Positions 8,203 through 16,900 of a stretch of 64,000 nucleotides of DNA are shown in pieces. Each line of letters opens with the position of its first letter. Within the stretch, counting starts at the first letter, position 1. Under the pieces are notes generated by a model. It saw nothing but the letters and a program-made list of their open reading frames with translations. It was not told the origin of the DNA and did no database searches. Source of the DNA: Pedobacter sp. ISL-64 (GTDB lineage: Bacteria > Bacteroidota > Bacteroidia > Sphingobacteriales > Sphingobacteriaceae); assembly GCF_018613605.1 (NCBI RefSeq), contig NZ_JAGGPU010000006.1, forward strand, positions 1 through 64,000, given 5' to 3'. The translations under genes were made by a program, and so were the position numbers.

Positions 8203-8523
8203 TTACCTAGTCTGCTTAGCTTTATTTATGCTGATCTTACTTATAATCTTCTTTTCTGTTTCAGCCTGTATCACATTGACGATTAAATTAGGATCGATAT
8301 TTAAAATATAAGCCAAGCGCAAGATTTCAGAAACTGTAAACTTCTCTGGATCGGCCAGTTTTACAGAATACCTTTCTGAATTGATACCTAAAAGTTTGAT
8401 GATCTTAGTTGGGTATAATTCCGAAATATCATACATTTTTTTGATCTTGTTGGTTTCAAACATTGCGCCTATTGACGAAAGATCTTTTTCGGGATTATTA
8501 TTGTTGCTCTTCCAATTAGCCAT
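8203..8523 (-). CDS. Small HTH (Xre-like) transcription regulator
   Basis: A 106-residue protein with a helix-turn-helix core at about residues 25-85. The pattern YPTKIIKLLGINSERYSVKL followed by KFTVSEILRLAYILNIDPN looks like an Xre/Cro-type domain. It lacks a sensor domain. It heads a minus-strand cassette of four genes and is transcribed away from the structured RNA and HEPN gene. A palindrome at 8583-8606, between this gene and the divergent promoter, is a likely operator, so it could control both directions. Confidence 0.72.
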   Translation of the reverse strand: MANWKSNNNNPEKDLSSIGAMFETNKIKKMYDISELYPTKIIKLLGINSERYSVKLADPEKFTVSEILRLAYILNIDPNLIVNVIQAETEKKIISKISINKAKQTR

Positions 8524-8582
8524 ATTACTACGTTTATAACTAAAGTCGTCAATAGATTACTATTCATTTATAAAAAAGAACC

Positions 8583-8606
8583 ATTAGTAAATTTAAAAAT
8601 ACTAAT
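8583..8606. promoter_or_regulatory. Candidate operator palindrome ATTAGTA-N10-TACTAAT
   Basis: ATTAGTA at 8583-8589 and its exact inverse TACTAAT at 8600-8606 lie 60 bases before the HTH gene and 2 bases before the -33 box of the divergent promoter. The spacing of about 1.5 helical turns suits a dimeric HTH protein. Binding is inferred from position only. Confidence 0.45.
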
Positions 8607-8608
8607 AG

Positions 8609-8640
8609 TTTGTTTTTGTCTTGACTTTTGACTATGTTTG
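8609..8640 (+). promoter_or_regulatory. Promoter of the structured RNA / HEPN transcript
   Basis: TTTG at 8609-8612 and TATGTTTG at 8633-8640 are 20 bases apart and fit the Bacteroidetes promoter consensus closely. Transcription would start near 8647. That puts the whole structured region 8706-8870 inside the transcript, about 250 bases ahead of the HEPN start codon. Confidence 0.65.
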
Positions 8641-8705
8641 GGTATGAAAAAATAAAGAATTATTTTTAGCGATTACTTCACAAAATATTGAAGCATTCGC
8701 ACTTC

Positions 8706-8870
8706 GAGTCTCGTCTTAGAAACCTGAGAAATTTCAAATGGATACGAGAGGTAAGTGTAGTGCTCACGTCATAGGCGTGAGCCTGCTTTTCCGTATCCAA
8801 GGCTTCTCAGGGCCACTAAGACGGGAAGTGGGTTTCACGCCTTATTTTGTGCCGCCCACTTCCAAGACTC
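8706..8870 (+). ncRNA. Multi-stem structured RNA upstream of the HEPN gene
   Basis: An outer stem, GAGTCT (8706-8711) with AGACTC (8865-8870), encloses two arms. Arm A is a long interrupted hairpin with exact stems CGTCTTAG 8712-8719/8816-8823, CCTGAGAA 8723-8730/8804-8811, GGATACG 8740-8746/8792-8798 and GCTCACG 8762-8768/8776-8782. Arm B is GGAAGTGGG 8824-8832 with CCCACTTCC 8855-8863. All six stems nest without conflict and together involve 90 bases, far beyond chance. A matching promoter lies at 8609-8640 and the HEPN gene starts at 8899. It could be a regulatory leader, a free small RNA, or an RNA partner of the HEPN protein. I do not recognise it as a known RNA family. Confidence 0.7.
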
Positions 8871-8898
8871 ATTTAGACAGAAATTAAATGAGATCAAT

Positions 8899-9813
8899 AT
8901 GGAACCATCAAAATTATCACCAGAAGCTGAACACGCTGTCCATTTCAGGGAGTTTATCCATCGGCTTGCCCAGAAGTTCGAACCACTCCAGATCTTCAGC
9001 TTTTCGCAGAACAGCTACACTCATTATTCCCAAGGCTGCTTTAATGACCATCAAGGCTATTTCAAATGTGACCATTGCCTATTGGTAGTTACCGAAACTG
9101 CAACCCGAATAGATTATGAAATGCAGGATTTCGCCAATAGTTATTATCAGCATGGAACGATTACTGTGATCTGCCATGGCAGGCAATCGGTTATGGACGC
9201 AGTACAGCAAAATAGCCGCTTTTTTATCAGCGTGCTTACCTATGGAAAACTGCTCTATAGTAAGAATGGACTGTTAGACAGTGATCCAATATCTGCGTTT
9301 ATCCCCACAAAGGGCGCAATCAAGGCAATAAGACATTATGAACATCGTATACCGCTGGCTGACGGATTTCTGATGTGTGCATCCGAATGTCTGGAAAAGG
9401 AACAGTTTGGGATTGGTGCCTTTATGCTCCATCAGGCCGTAGAACAGACTTGTATCTGTCTGGTGAGGGTTAATATCGCCTACCGTTCGGAGTTCCATAA
9501 CCTTTACCGTCTGCTCCGTTTGTGCACTTGCTTTTCTGAAAAGCCTTTTCAGCTTTTCCTGTCCACTCCCGAAGATGAGCGCTTATTTGATGTAATGGCA
9601 AAAAGTTATTCTGGTTCGCGTTATAAAGATGATTTTACGGTTTTCCGGCAGGATGCGGAGCGTCTTTATCAACGGGTCGCATCTTTTCTTTTGTTGGCAA
9701 AAGAGATGTGCAACGAGAAAATAGAACTGCTTGCCAAATCGGCATCAGATTATGCAGCCTTAAAAAACGCTGATCATGTACAGATCGAAAAAATATTACA
9801 AACCAATATTTGA
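8899..9813 (+). CDS. HEPN-domain protein with degenerate nucleotidyltransferase-like N-terminus
   Basis: A 304-residue cytosolic protein. Residues 10-125 look like a decayed minimal nucleotidyltransferase fold (CDHCLLVVTE in place of the usual GS...DxD motif). Residues 145-275 form a HEPN-type helical bundle with FMLHQAVEQTCICLV and RSEFHNLYRLLRLC. HEPN bundles often act as RNases or toxins through an Rx4-6H motif; here only RSEFH (R-x3-H) is visible, so activity is uncertain. The gene follows a strong promoter and a 165-base structured RNA, and is followed after 4 bases by the gene at 9818. The pair is probably one operon. Proteins of this kind are frequent on Bacteroidetes mobile elements. 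Confidence 0.7.
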   Translation: MEPSKLSPEAEHAVHFREFIHRLAQKFEPLQIFSFSQNSYTHYSQGCFNDHQGYFKCDHCLLVVTETATRIDYEMQDFANSYYQHGTITVICHGRQSVMDAVQQNSRFFISVLTYGKLLYSKNGLLDSDPISAFIPTKGAIKAIRHYEHRIPLADGFLMCASECLEKEQFGIGAFMLHQAVEQTCICLVRVNIAYRSEFHNLYRLLRLCTCFSEKPFQLFLSTPEDERLFDVMAKSYSGSRYKDDFTVFRQDAERLYQRVASFLLLAKEMCNEKIELLAKSASDYAALKNADHVQIEKILQTNI

Positions 9814-9817
9814 AATT

Positions 9818-10405
9818 ATGAAAAAGCAAACAAAAAAAACATCTGATAACAGGATCGTTTATCTTGACAATGATGAAATCACAGATCCGATAAAAGTGGT
9901 AAACGATTTTTTCAGTCACTCTTGGTTGCCCAATCATTTGAAGATGCTGAAACGCTGGCGAAACGATGCAGCGCTTGAATCTGAAGAATCAAAAAAATGT
10001 AGCCCAGACTACCTTGTCTATAATTACGAACTGACCATAAGGCTAATAGAGGCCGCCTGGCTCTTAAAGAGCCACAAGCTTGCCAGACTTGACTTCGATG
10101 ACAAACAGCAAAGTGATATCGCAAAATGGTACATCAAAACGGAAAGGAAGAAGCTACGGGACTATCCTGAAAATCTGAGCATTCGGGAAATCGTAAAACC
10201 TTTATCTGTACTAAAGAAAATGTTCAGGATCTATAAACTGGACGGGTATAAAAAAATCCTGAACACATGGCTTCACGAAGCGCTTAGCAGCTCATTCATG
10301 GAAGAAAGCCTTTCCAAATCTGAAGTAATCACGGTTTACGAACAATTGGTCAAACTGTTCGAGGCTACCTGGCTGATCAGTGAGCGCATAAAAGATGGCA
10401 ACTAA
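9818..10405 (+). CDS. Unrecognised helical protein co-transcribed with the HEPN gene
   Basis: A 195-residue basic protein. I place the start at the ATG at 9818 (MKKQTKKTSDNRIVYLDND), 4 bases after the HEPN stop, rather than the in-frame upstream start at 9776 that overlaps it. Beyond a short N-terminal strand it is predicted all-helical (NYELTIRLIEAAWLLKSHKLA, YEQLVKLFEATWLISERI). The two similar ...LIEAAWLLKS.../...LFEATWLISE... helices suggest an internal repeat. No known domain was recognised. Position suggests it acts with the HEPN protein, perhaps as antitoxin or partner. A hairpin at 10442-10477 follows the stop codon. Confidence 0.6.
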   Translation: MKKQTKKTSDNRIVYLDNDEITDPIKVVNDFFSHSWLPNHLKMLKRWRNDAALESEESKKCSPDYLVYNYELTIRLIEAAWLLKSHKLARLDFDDKQQSDIAKWYIKTERKKLRDYPENLSIREIVKPLSVLKKMFRIYKLDGYKKILNTWLHEALSSSFMEESLSKSEVITVYEQLVKLFEATWLISERIKDGN

Positions 10406-10441
10406 AACTTTATTTTCCGCCCCGACTGAACGAACTGCCTA

Positions 10442-10477
10442 ACGGAAAAGACGGGTCAACCGCCAAACCTTTTCCGT
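10442..10477. terminator. Hairpin ACGGAAAAG / CTTTTCCGT after the HEPN operon
   Basis: Nine-base arms at 10442-10450 and 10469-10477 enclose 18 bases. No T-run follows on the plus strand, so termination is uncertain. It lies between the end of the HEPN operon and the convergent relaxase gene. A 10-base G run at 10541-10550 is nearby. Confidence 0.35.
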
Positions 10478-10558
10478 AGACACCAGAGCAAAAACAGCGG
10501 GGTTGTGTGGGCTGGCCGTTTTTGCAGGCCGCAAATGCGCGGGGGGGGGGATCTGAGA

Positions 10559-11530
10559 CTACCGCCCAAGGCCCTGGTTTTGTTGCATCTGTCGCTTCCG
10601 TTTTTTTCGTGCTGCAAGTTCTACTGGATTTACCTCAGGTTCTATCGACTGCACTGGTTCCAGCATTGCCTCGATAAACCCACTGATCGACTGACCTGTT
10701 ACCTTGACCATATCCGCAACCGAGTTAAAAAGGCCATCTGCTACATCCCGTGCCAGTTCATTAACGTGCTTTAAATTATGGTGCTGATTTGTTGACATTT
10801 CAAGAATATCCATCTGTTCCCTCTGTACGGTGCTACCGTTCTTATGGACATTGGCATGCGCAAAAGTCTCCTTTAGCCCTCTGTCAAAACCAAAGAGCCT
10901 ATCAAAGGTTGTCTCTCCCGATTGCTTGAATGCCACACGGTTGAACTGCCCCAGTTTTTTGGAATGTGCCTGGTTCTTGCCCTTTGAATTGTTCATCGGG
11001 CTTAGCTTGATTTTGTTGCTGGCATCCTTTCGGCTTACGATAATCTGAATGTGCATCTGGTTGCCCTCTTTTTTCTCACCACGTTTCCTTTCACCACTCA
11101 ATACTTCTTTGTCCTTATGGCCGTAGTAGCGATGGTTCTCGATCTTGCCGAACCACATCAGGTCTTTGGCGGAACTGATTCCTTCACGCTTGAAGTTTCT
11201 TGCATATTCGTCCATTACCTTTTCGGCATATTTCTTCAGCTGTTTCTTCATCTCCTTTTTACCATAGCCTTCTTCGAGGTATTTTAGTTCTTTTTGGCTG
11301 GGGCTGATGTTGACCAGAAAGAACTTTGCATCGGCCTTGCAGAGCTTGGCGATATTGCTATCTATTAAATGCCGCACCTCATAGGATTCGATCCTGTTGC
11401 CAGTATGATTAAACCAAAATTCCGGCTCAAGTTTATCTTTGATCCTGTTCTCCTTTTCAAGATAATGCACCAACTCCCTGCTGCTGCTCTTGTTGTTTGC
11501 GGTTGCGCTGTCGGTAATATTGATGTACAT
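10559..11530 (-). CDS. DUF5712-type mobilization protein (relaxase-like)
   Basis: A 323-residue protein of the DUF5712/MobB type found beside BfmA in Bacteroidetes mobilizable elements. It would nick at oriT and lead the strand into a helper's conjugation channel. Features are the N-terminal YINITDS, the ENHRYYG block (131-137, candidate catalytic tyrosines), a relaxase-like strand NQMHIQIIVSRKD (157-169) with a single histidine rather than the usual HUH pair, and a basic glutamine-rich tail. It starts 1 base after the BfmA-like gene's stop, so the two form an operon. The catalytic assignment is tentative because the histidine triad is not canonical. Confidence 0.75.
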   Translation of the reverse strand: MYINITDSATANNKSSSRELVHYLEKENRIKDKLEPEFWFNHTGNRIESYEVRHLIDSNIAKLCKADAKFFLVNISPSQKELKYLEEGYGKKEMKKQLKKYAEKVMDEYARNFKREGISSAKDLMWFGKIENHRYYGHKDKEVLSGERKRGEKKEGNQMHIQIIVSRKDASNKIKLSPMNNSKGKNQAHSKKLGQFNRVAFKQSGETTFDRLFGFDRGLKETFAHANVHKNGSTVQREQMDILEMSTNQHHNLKHVNELARDVADGLFNSVADMVKVTGQSISGFIEAMLEPVQSIEPEVNPVELAARKKRKRQMQQNQGLGR

Positions 11531-11531
11531 A

Positions 11532-12086
11532 TCAGAGCAGTTCTATTTGTTTACGCGTCCGTTCGGCTAGTTCTTCTTTTTCCTTACCTGATGTCATCAT
11601 GCCCATTCGTTCACGTTCCCTGATGTAGCTGTTCATTATCAGCATGAAATTCTTCTTCAACGTTTCCTTTGTGATTATTTTCATCTCGATGTTGGTGGCT
11701 ACTTCGTGCAAAGTGCCCAGTCTTTTGGTCTGTGCAGACTGGTTTGACAGCATCTCCTCATTATGCTTCAGTATCTGACCATTGAAGCGGTCAATTATCT
11801 TCTTCATCGCTTCGATCATCCTAGCCGAATCACGTTTGATGGGAATGAGCAGCTCGGCCTCCTGTGTCTTGATGAAGCCGATGTATTCCTTTTGTCCTTT
11901 AAGGATGGTGTTCTTCAACAGTTCATCGTTCATGTCGGTAGGATCTTTTTTGCTCCGATAGAAATACTCCACCATCTGGGAGAACACCAAACGCTTTGAC
12001 CTGCCGAGCTTGAGGGCGATCTTCTCGAATTTCACATCATCCTGCACTGAATATTTTACCGTTCTCAATGTTTCCTGCATATCCAT
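11532..12086 (-). CDS. BfmA/BtgA-family mobilization accessory protein
   Basis: A 184-residue protein with a ribbon-helix-helix-like N-terminus (TVKYSVQDDVKFEKIALKLG, SKRLVFSQMVEYFY), a central helical coiled segment and a basic C-terminus. This architecture fits the BfmA/BtgA family, which binds oriT and helps the relaxase in Bacteroides mobilizable transposons. It is directly upstream of the relaxase-like gene (1-base gap). The inverted-repeat cluster at 12160-12241, upstream of its start, is the likely binding region and oriT. Confidence 0.78.
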   Translation of the reverse strand: MDMQETLRTVKYSVQDDVKFEKIALKLGRSKRLVFSQMVEYFYRSKKDPTDMNDELLKNTILKGQKEYIGFIKTQEAELLIPIKRDSARMIEAMKKIIDRFNGQILKHNEEMLSNQSAQTKRLGTLHEVATNIEMKIITKETLKKNFMLIMNSYIRERERMGMMTSGKEKEELAERTRKQIELL

Positions 12087-12159
12087 ATATCTTTATAACC
12101 TTTATATCGCACCCTTAAGGAGGTTCCAATTTTGACTTCTATGGCACTTTAACATTGGA

Positions 12160-12241
12160 CGAGAACCCCTGGAGGGTTCTCGAAACCCCCACTGCGCAGC
12201 GTGGTGCAAGCAAAGTAGGGCTCTGCCCAACTTCCGCTTGC
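12160..12241. other. Candidate origin of transfer (oriT)
   Basis: CGAGAACCC (12160-12168) pairs with GGGTTCTCG (12174-12182) around a 5-base loop. Next comes a C-rich CCCCCACTGCGCAGCGTGG segment, then GCAAGC (12206-12211) facing GCTTGC (12236-12241) around an imperfect inner repeat, GGGCTCTGCCC. The region is non-coding in context and lies just upstream of the mobilization genes, where Bacteroidetes elements carry oriT. The nick site is not identified. Confidence 0.5.
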
Positions 12242-12289
12242 TCCTTTTCCCGAAGAAGGAAAAGGACTTTTCTGCAATGTGCCTACCCG

Positions 12290-12589
12290 TCATGGTTCGC
12301 TATTATTTTCCAACAAAGTAACACGGCTGGCAAGGTTCGGATGGTACGACGGTTCGTATTCGATAAGGCCGTTTGCGATCAGCTCGCCCATGCATTTGTG
12401 GTAGGTTGCATAGGAACGGATGGCCGAATGTTTCATCAGTTCCCGCCTTGAAACCCGAAACGGATTTTGGCGCGATGCCTTGTCGTGGTACATGAGTATG
12501 GCCGAATAAAGGCTGAGGTGTGATTGACGGAAATGCCTGTTCCCGCTGGCAAGCTTCAGAAAGCTCGCCAGTTGTTCTGCCGTTCCCAT
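12290..12589 (-). CDS. Small winged-helix-like protein of the mobilizable module
   Basis: A 99-residue protein. Its central part (VSRRELMKHSAIRSYATYHKCMGELIANGLIEY) reads as a winged-helix DNA-binding unit, as in small replication or regulation proteins of Bacteroidetes elements. The start codon overlaps the stop of the upstream HTH gene (TAATG), so the two are translationally coupled. It precedes the candidate oriT and mobilization genes on the same strand. It may regulate excision or mobilization; the role is inferred. Confidence 0.65.
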   Translation of the reverse strand: MGTAEQLASFLKLASGNRHFRQSHLSLYSAILMYHDKASRQNPFRVSRRELMKHSAIRSYATYHKCMGELIANGLIEYEPSYHPNLASRVTLLENNSEP

Positions 12590-12858
12590 TACGAATTTCT
12601 GATTTCGCCCAACAACTGTTCGATGTCCGCATGTGCATAGTAGAATATGCCACCGATCTTTTCATAGGGAAGTATTCCCTTTATGCGAAGGTTCTGCAAG
12701 GTGCCAGATGAAATCTTCAATAGCTTCCTTACCTCCGAACTTCGGAGGAATTGCTTGTTGGTTACCGTTTCATTTGTTTTGATGGTCTGTTTGATCTCCT
12801 CAATAAGTTCGGACTTGAACCTGTGGAGCTCTTCTCTTGTTAAGATCTCGATCTGCAT
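12589..12858 (-). CDS. Excisionase-like helix-turn-helix protein
   Basis: An 89-residue protein with a short N-terminal helical segment and a MerR/HTH_17-type domain: FLRSSEVRKLLKISSGTLQNLR, GILPYEKIGGIFYYAHADIEQLL. This is the common Xis-like or regulatory HTH found upstream of mobilization genes in Bacteroidetes integrative elements, where such proteins direct excision or control transfer genes. It overlaps the next gene by one base of a TAATG. Confidence 0.8.
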   Translation of the reverse strand: MQIEILTREELHRFKSELIEEIKQTIKTNETVTNKQFLRSSEVRKLLKISSGTLQNLRIKGILPYEKIGGIFYYAHADIEQLLGEIRNS

Positions 12859-12961
12859 AATGCCTCCGTTTTTAAGTTTACGGAAGCAAATTTGTAGCGG
12901 GAAATGGTTGAAACAATGACCATCCGATTGGTCTGGTCATATACAGTGGATGAATTGCCTG

Positions 12962-13720
12962 CTATTTTTTGGTAGGTTCTATTGGTATAACTTTGAAAAG
13001 GCGATGCTCTGGTTGTATCGAAGTACCTTTAATAGTTACATCTCCTTTTTTGTCGACAAAGTAGTTTCGAGCGGTTTCGATGGGAATGTCCTTACCGCCG
13101 TGCGAGAAATATTTGGCAATCATCTTAGCATACGGGATTTTGTGGTCGCTTTTTATAAGTTTCCTGCCCGAAGAAAGTTGCAGTTCTCGTAGTTGTTGGA
13201 TGATATCGATGAATGTTGGCAGATGGCCGTCATCGATCAGGATTTTCAAAGACACTTCATACTCGTTCAGTTCTGCGAGTTTTGTATTTAGTTTTTCAAT
13301 CTCCTGTTTCTGATTCTGGATGAGGTCGTCTTTTTCGGCGATAACGATATGTGATGGTCTGGCATTCCACTCATCTATGCTCGTTAGGTATTTCTGGAAC
13401 TGTTGGAGCTTTTCGAGGTTATGTCTGTGCATGCCGTGGTTATTTGAAAAAGGATCTTGCATTTCGAAATGTTTAATCCTTGATTGAACGATCTGCCATA
13501 CATGACGGAAAAAATCTTCTTTACTTGCTAAGTTATTTTCCTGGGCATAATTCAGGTGATAACTGAAGTAATTTGAAAAGTCCTTTTCATCCATTTTATA
13601 GATTCTCAACAGGAAGTGGTTGTCATCATGACTGTACCATAAACCCATAAAAGTTCCTAAATCATATGGGTGAGACGAAAATGAAAAGGGTTTACGGGGC
13701 TTAAAATAATTTGCGTTCAT
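12962..13720 (-). CDS. Unrecognised island protein with central coiled coil
   Basis: A 252-residue cytosolic protein. The N-terminal half is aromatic and charged. Residues 120-155 form a heptad-rich coiled coil (LIQNQKQEIEKLNTKLAELN). The C-terminal 60 residues (IPYAKMIAKYFSHGGKDIPIETARNYF) look like a compact helical domain that recalls the end of RteC-type regulators of Bacteroidetes elements, though I cannot confirm this. It lies 103 bases ahead of the HTH gene on the same strand and may regulate the mobilization module. Confidence 0.55.
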   Translation of the reverse strand: MNANYFKPRKPFSFSSHPYDLGTFMGLWYSHDDNHFLLRIYKMDEKDFSNYFSYHLNYAQENNLASKEDFFRHVWQIVQSRIKHFEMQDPFSNNHGMHRHNLEKLQQFQKYLTSIDEWNARPSHIVIAEKDDLIQNQKQEIEKLNTKLAELNEYEVSLKILIDDGHLPTFIDIIQQLRELQLSSGRKLIKSDHKIPYAKMIAKYFSHGGKDIPIETARNYFVDKKGDVTIKGTSIQPEHRLFKVIPIEPTKK

Positions 13721-13972
13721 ATCTAATAAAAATAAAGCTAAATTTAGTAATCACTGGCGTCAAAGATGATCAATTAATCAATGAACCAATAAGGGGTATT
13801 TAGGGAAATTTGGTACAAAAGATATAAACATGAGGTAGAATAAGGTTTTTTTGTTCAAAATTAACGTCGCTATCCATAAAGGTATCACAAAAGCAGTTTT
13901 ATAATTTATCTGTGTGTTTTTTAAGGGCCAGACGGCATACGCTAGAAAAATGGGACAGAGTTTGTGTAAAGT

Positions 13973-16900
13973 TCACTCAAATTTTTTCCAAATATCCAAT
14001 GCCTCAATTTCGTTGACCTTAGGAATAAGATTGATACAATATTGATATTTCCATCCATCATTTAGATACATCAGCTGATGGATCAGATCATCATTCTTCG
14101 ATTGTTCAGCTGTCCTAGCCGCTTTTCTGTTTTGAACAAAGGACAGTAGGCGCATTTCGAATTCAGGATAATTACCATCGCTCAGCGCAATCCCTTGCAG
14201 CATCAGCGCTGAGATTGACTTGAGATCGGATATAGAATCAAATTCGATTCCGGAATCGAATGCATATTCAAAGATCTGCAAAGCAATATCAAGATTAGCC
14301 AAAGAGGTAATCCGGTAGAGCGGGTTATGTGCAGCAGAGTAGTCAGGCGAAACTCCATATTTTTTTATAAAATCAAAATAATAAGCAATCCCCTCGCGGA
14401 GTTGCAGGCCGATCATCATTTTGGCAATTTCAAGCTTTCGGCCCTCGTTGGTCTCGCTACCAAAAATTCCCTGAAGATAGTCTACGATTGCAGCAGGTTG
14501 CTCGCGGATGAAAACATGGACCAGCACATCATGATAATAGACATCAAGTTTGGACAACAATTCAGTCAACGGCGATAGCTCGCCTCCAAAGGCAAGATAA
14601 AGTCTCAATACTTCAGGCCATTTATAGGTTGCATTACTTTCCAAATACGAAAGCAGAAGATCGACCGAGCCTCGCATATCGTGTTCCGAAAGAAATGAAA
14701 GATGGCTTTCCAGCACGTCTCCGTTTATACCGCCCGTTTCTAGGTTTAGCAGTACCCTTTCCTGGACATCTGCAAACTCGCATTTTGACTGGACAAACGA
14801 AAAAATATCGACCTCATGGTCATCCCAGTGCCTGATCGACAGTAGATTAAGGTAAAAATCATCACCAAGATCGTCAAAACCAAATTTCCGCGCAAAAAAA
14901 GAAACCACGATCTGAGGGTTGTTGAGTGCAACATCATCATAGTCGGCCACTACCGCTTTAAAATCAAGGAAGGGCAGCAATGCCCTGCACCATTCCCTGA
15001 CCATGGCAATATGGTCGGGCCCCAATTCTACCTCTTTTCTGTTCACCGCGTGGTAGATCCTCGACATCTTGCGCCTTTCCCATGCTCCGGTCTCCTTTAT
15101 TAGTACCTGGGAGAGCTGATTGTCCCTTGTGCCCCGCCGGTCCTCGAAAAGCCCAAATAGCCAATAGCCATACCTTGTATATTCATCTCCCAAAGTGTGG
15201 ATATCCTCAAACTTTAGTGATTTTTTTCCCGCCTTGCGAAACATCCTGCGGATCTCGGACAGGTAAAATTTCAGATCGAACAATACCTTTAGTTTCAATC
15301 TGCCTTCCCTTTGGTTGATTTCGGTGAAATCCCTAGTCACCGGCATCTGCAGCAACAAGGTCTTGTTGACCTGCAAGTTAAAGTAGCTTAACAAGTGTGG
15401 ATCGCTTTGTCCTAGCTGATATTGGAAATAGTCTGCCCTTGCTATATCGATCTTTCCTTCTCGAAAAAGCTGGGCAACATAGCTCAAGACCTGTTCCGAG
15501 GCAAGGTGGATAAGGGGAAGCAATGTCTTAAAATCGTTCAGGGGAAATTTCTTGAGGATGAGCTTTGCTATCCTTAAGTTCTGTCCAGTCCGTAAATAAT
15601 AGTCTGTCCAATTATTTTGCTTCCCATTTTCTTCGCCCTTTAGTGCACGTTCCATAAACACCTTGTCTACCATTTTAGTGATTTCCTTGTCTGGTAGTAG
15701 ACGCTGGGCAAGTTCCAGCACGACTGCTATTGCGTCGCGAAAATAGATGGAATGCCTGAATGCACTATAGTGCCTCAGGATTTCTCCCAGCATCCATAGA
15801 GCAGATTCTTTGGTCTCAAAAAGTCGGAGGATCGACATGGCCTGGTAGTATTCATCGCTCAACCGAAGCGCCCCACCTGACTGGCCTATCGAACGCCAGT
15901 CTTCTTGGGCCAGAAATGAAATCTGCGCGGTGAGGTATACACGATAATTCTCCTGCAATTTCTGAGTGATTATCCCATGAAAGAATGCCACCCTCGGATA
16001 GGACTCCGCATCGTTGCGAAATTCCCCGATCAGCTTATCGAACTCGCTGTAATCTAGCTTGTAATTGTCGATCAAAATCTTTGCCACCAGGAACCTCAAA
16101 TAGTAATTTTCGACTTCAAGATGCAACTTTAGTACTTCCTTAAGTTTAGCTTTGAGAAACGGAAACTTATGGAGCTCAAAAGAGCTGAGTACCTCGATGG
16201 CATTCAACAGCACAACTTCGTTCTGTTCATGTTCAATCTCGCTGATTAGAAACTCTAAGCTCATCTTTGACTGGCAAAACCTGCCGATCTCACCAAGTTG
16301 GAACCTGGAACGGTTGAAGCGCTTTAAGGTCTTCTTGTGTTCGATATAAATCTGCCTGAAAATATCGAACTTGAACTTATCATTCAGCTTGTCCGGCTCA
16401 AATTTCATGAACAGGCCCGGATCGCATTTCATTACCAGGTCGATGACCTGTTGTTTCTTCTGCGATGCGTCATCAAAAAAAACGATCAGAAAGGAAATCG
16501 TATGTACCCATGTGGTCTTGATAATCGGCACTCCTTCTCCAAATGTGATCAGCTCCCTGATCACATTGAAATCATTTCTCGCCAGTACCGATGCGCACAG
16601 ATATTCCTGTATATTATGATGGAAAAAGGTCCAGTGCCCTTCATCTTCATCGTTTCCGTTTAGCAAACTGCCTGCCTGCAAGATCAGCTCCCTTTGTGGG
16701 TTATCGGGAAAGACCGCTAACAGCTCGTTTTTATAAAAGTAATTCTTTCCCTGACATTCAAGGACAAATGCCAGCTTTTCCAGTCCCTTTAACATGCTGA
16801 TTTCTGAAGCCTCAGGGTTTTTCAACAATAGTTTTCCAACATCCTTTGCAATTGCTTTTTTTATCGTTTCCTGGAACAGGTCGCCTTTACTCTTGAAGAT

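Noticed and set aside
8706-8870. Retron msr-msd RNA
   Set aside because: The only reverse transcriptase in the window is 16 kb away and of a different kind; retron RNAs lie next to their RT. The long-stem layout is similar, but the required neighbour is missing.
10541-10550. Run of ten G as a functional switch
   Set aside because: It could be phase-variable, but it lies between convergent genes, outside any reading frame or promoter, and may be a length artefact of sequencing.
12102-12293. A 63-codon minus-strand frame as a gene
   Set aside because: It covers the candidate oriT repeats, has odd composition and shows no family resemblance.
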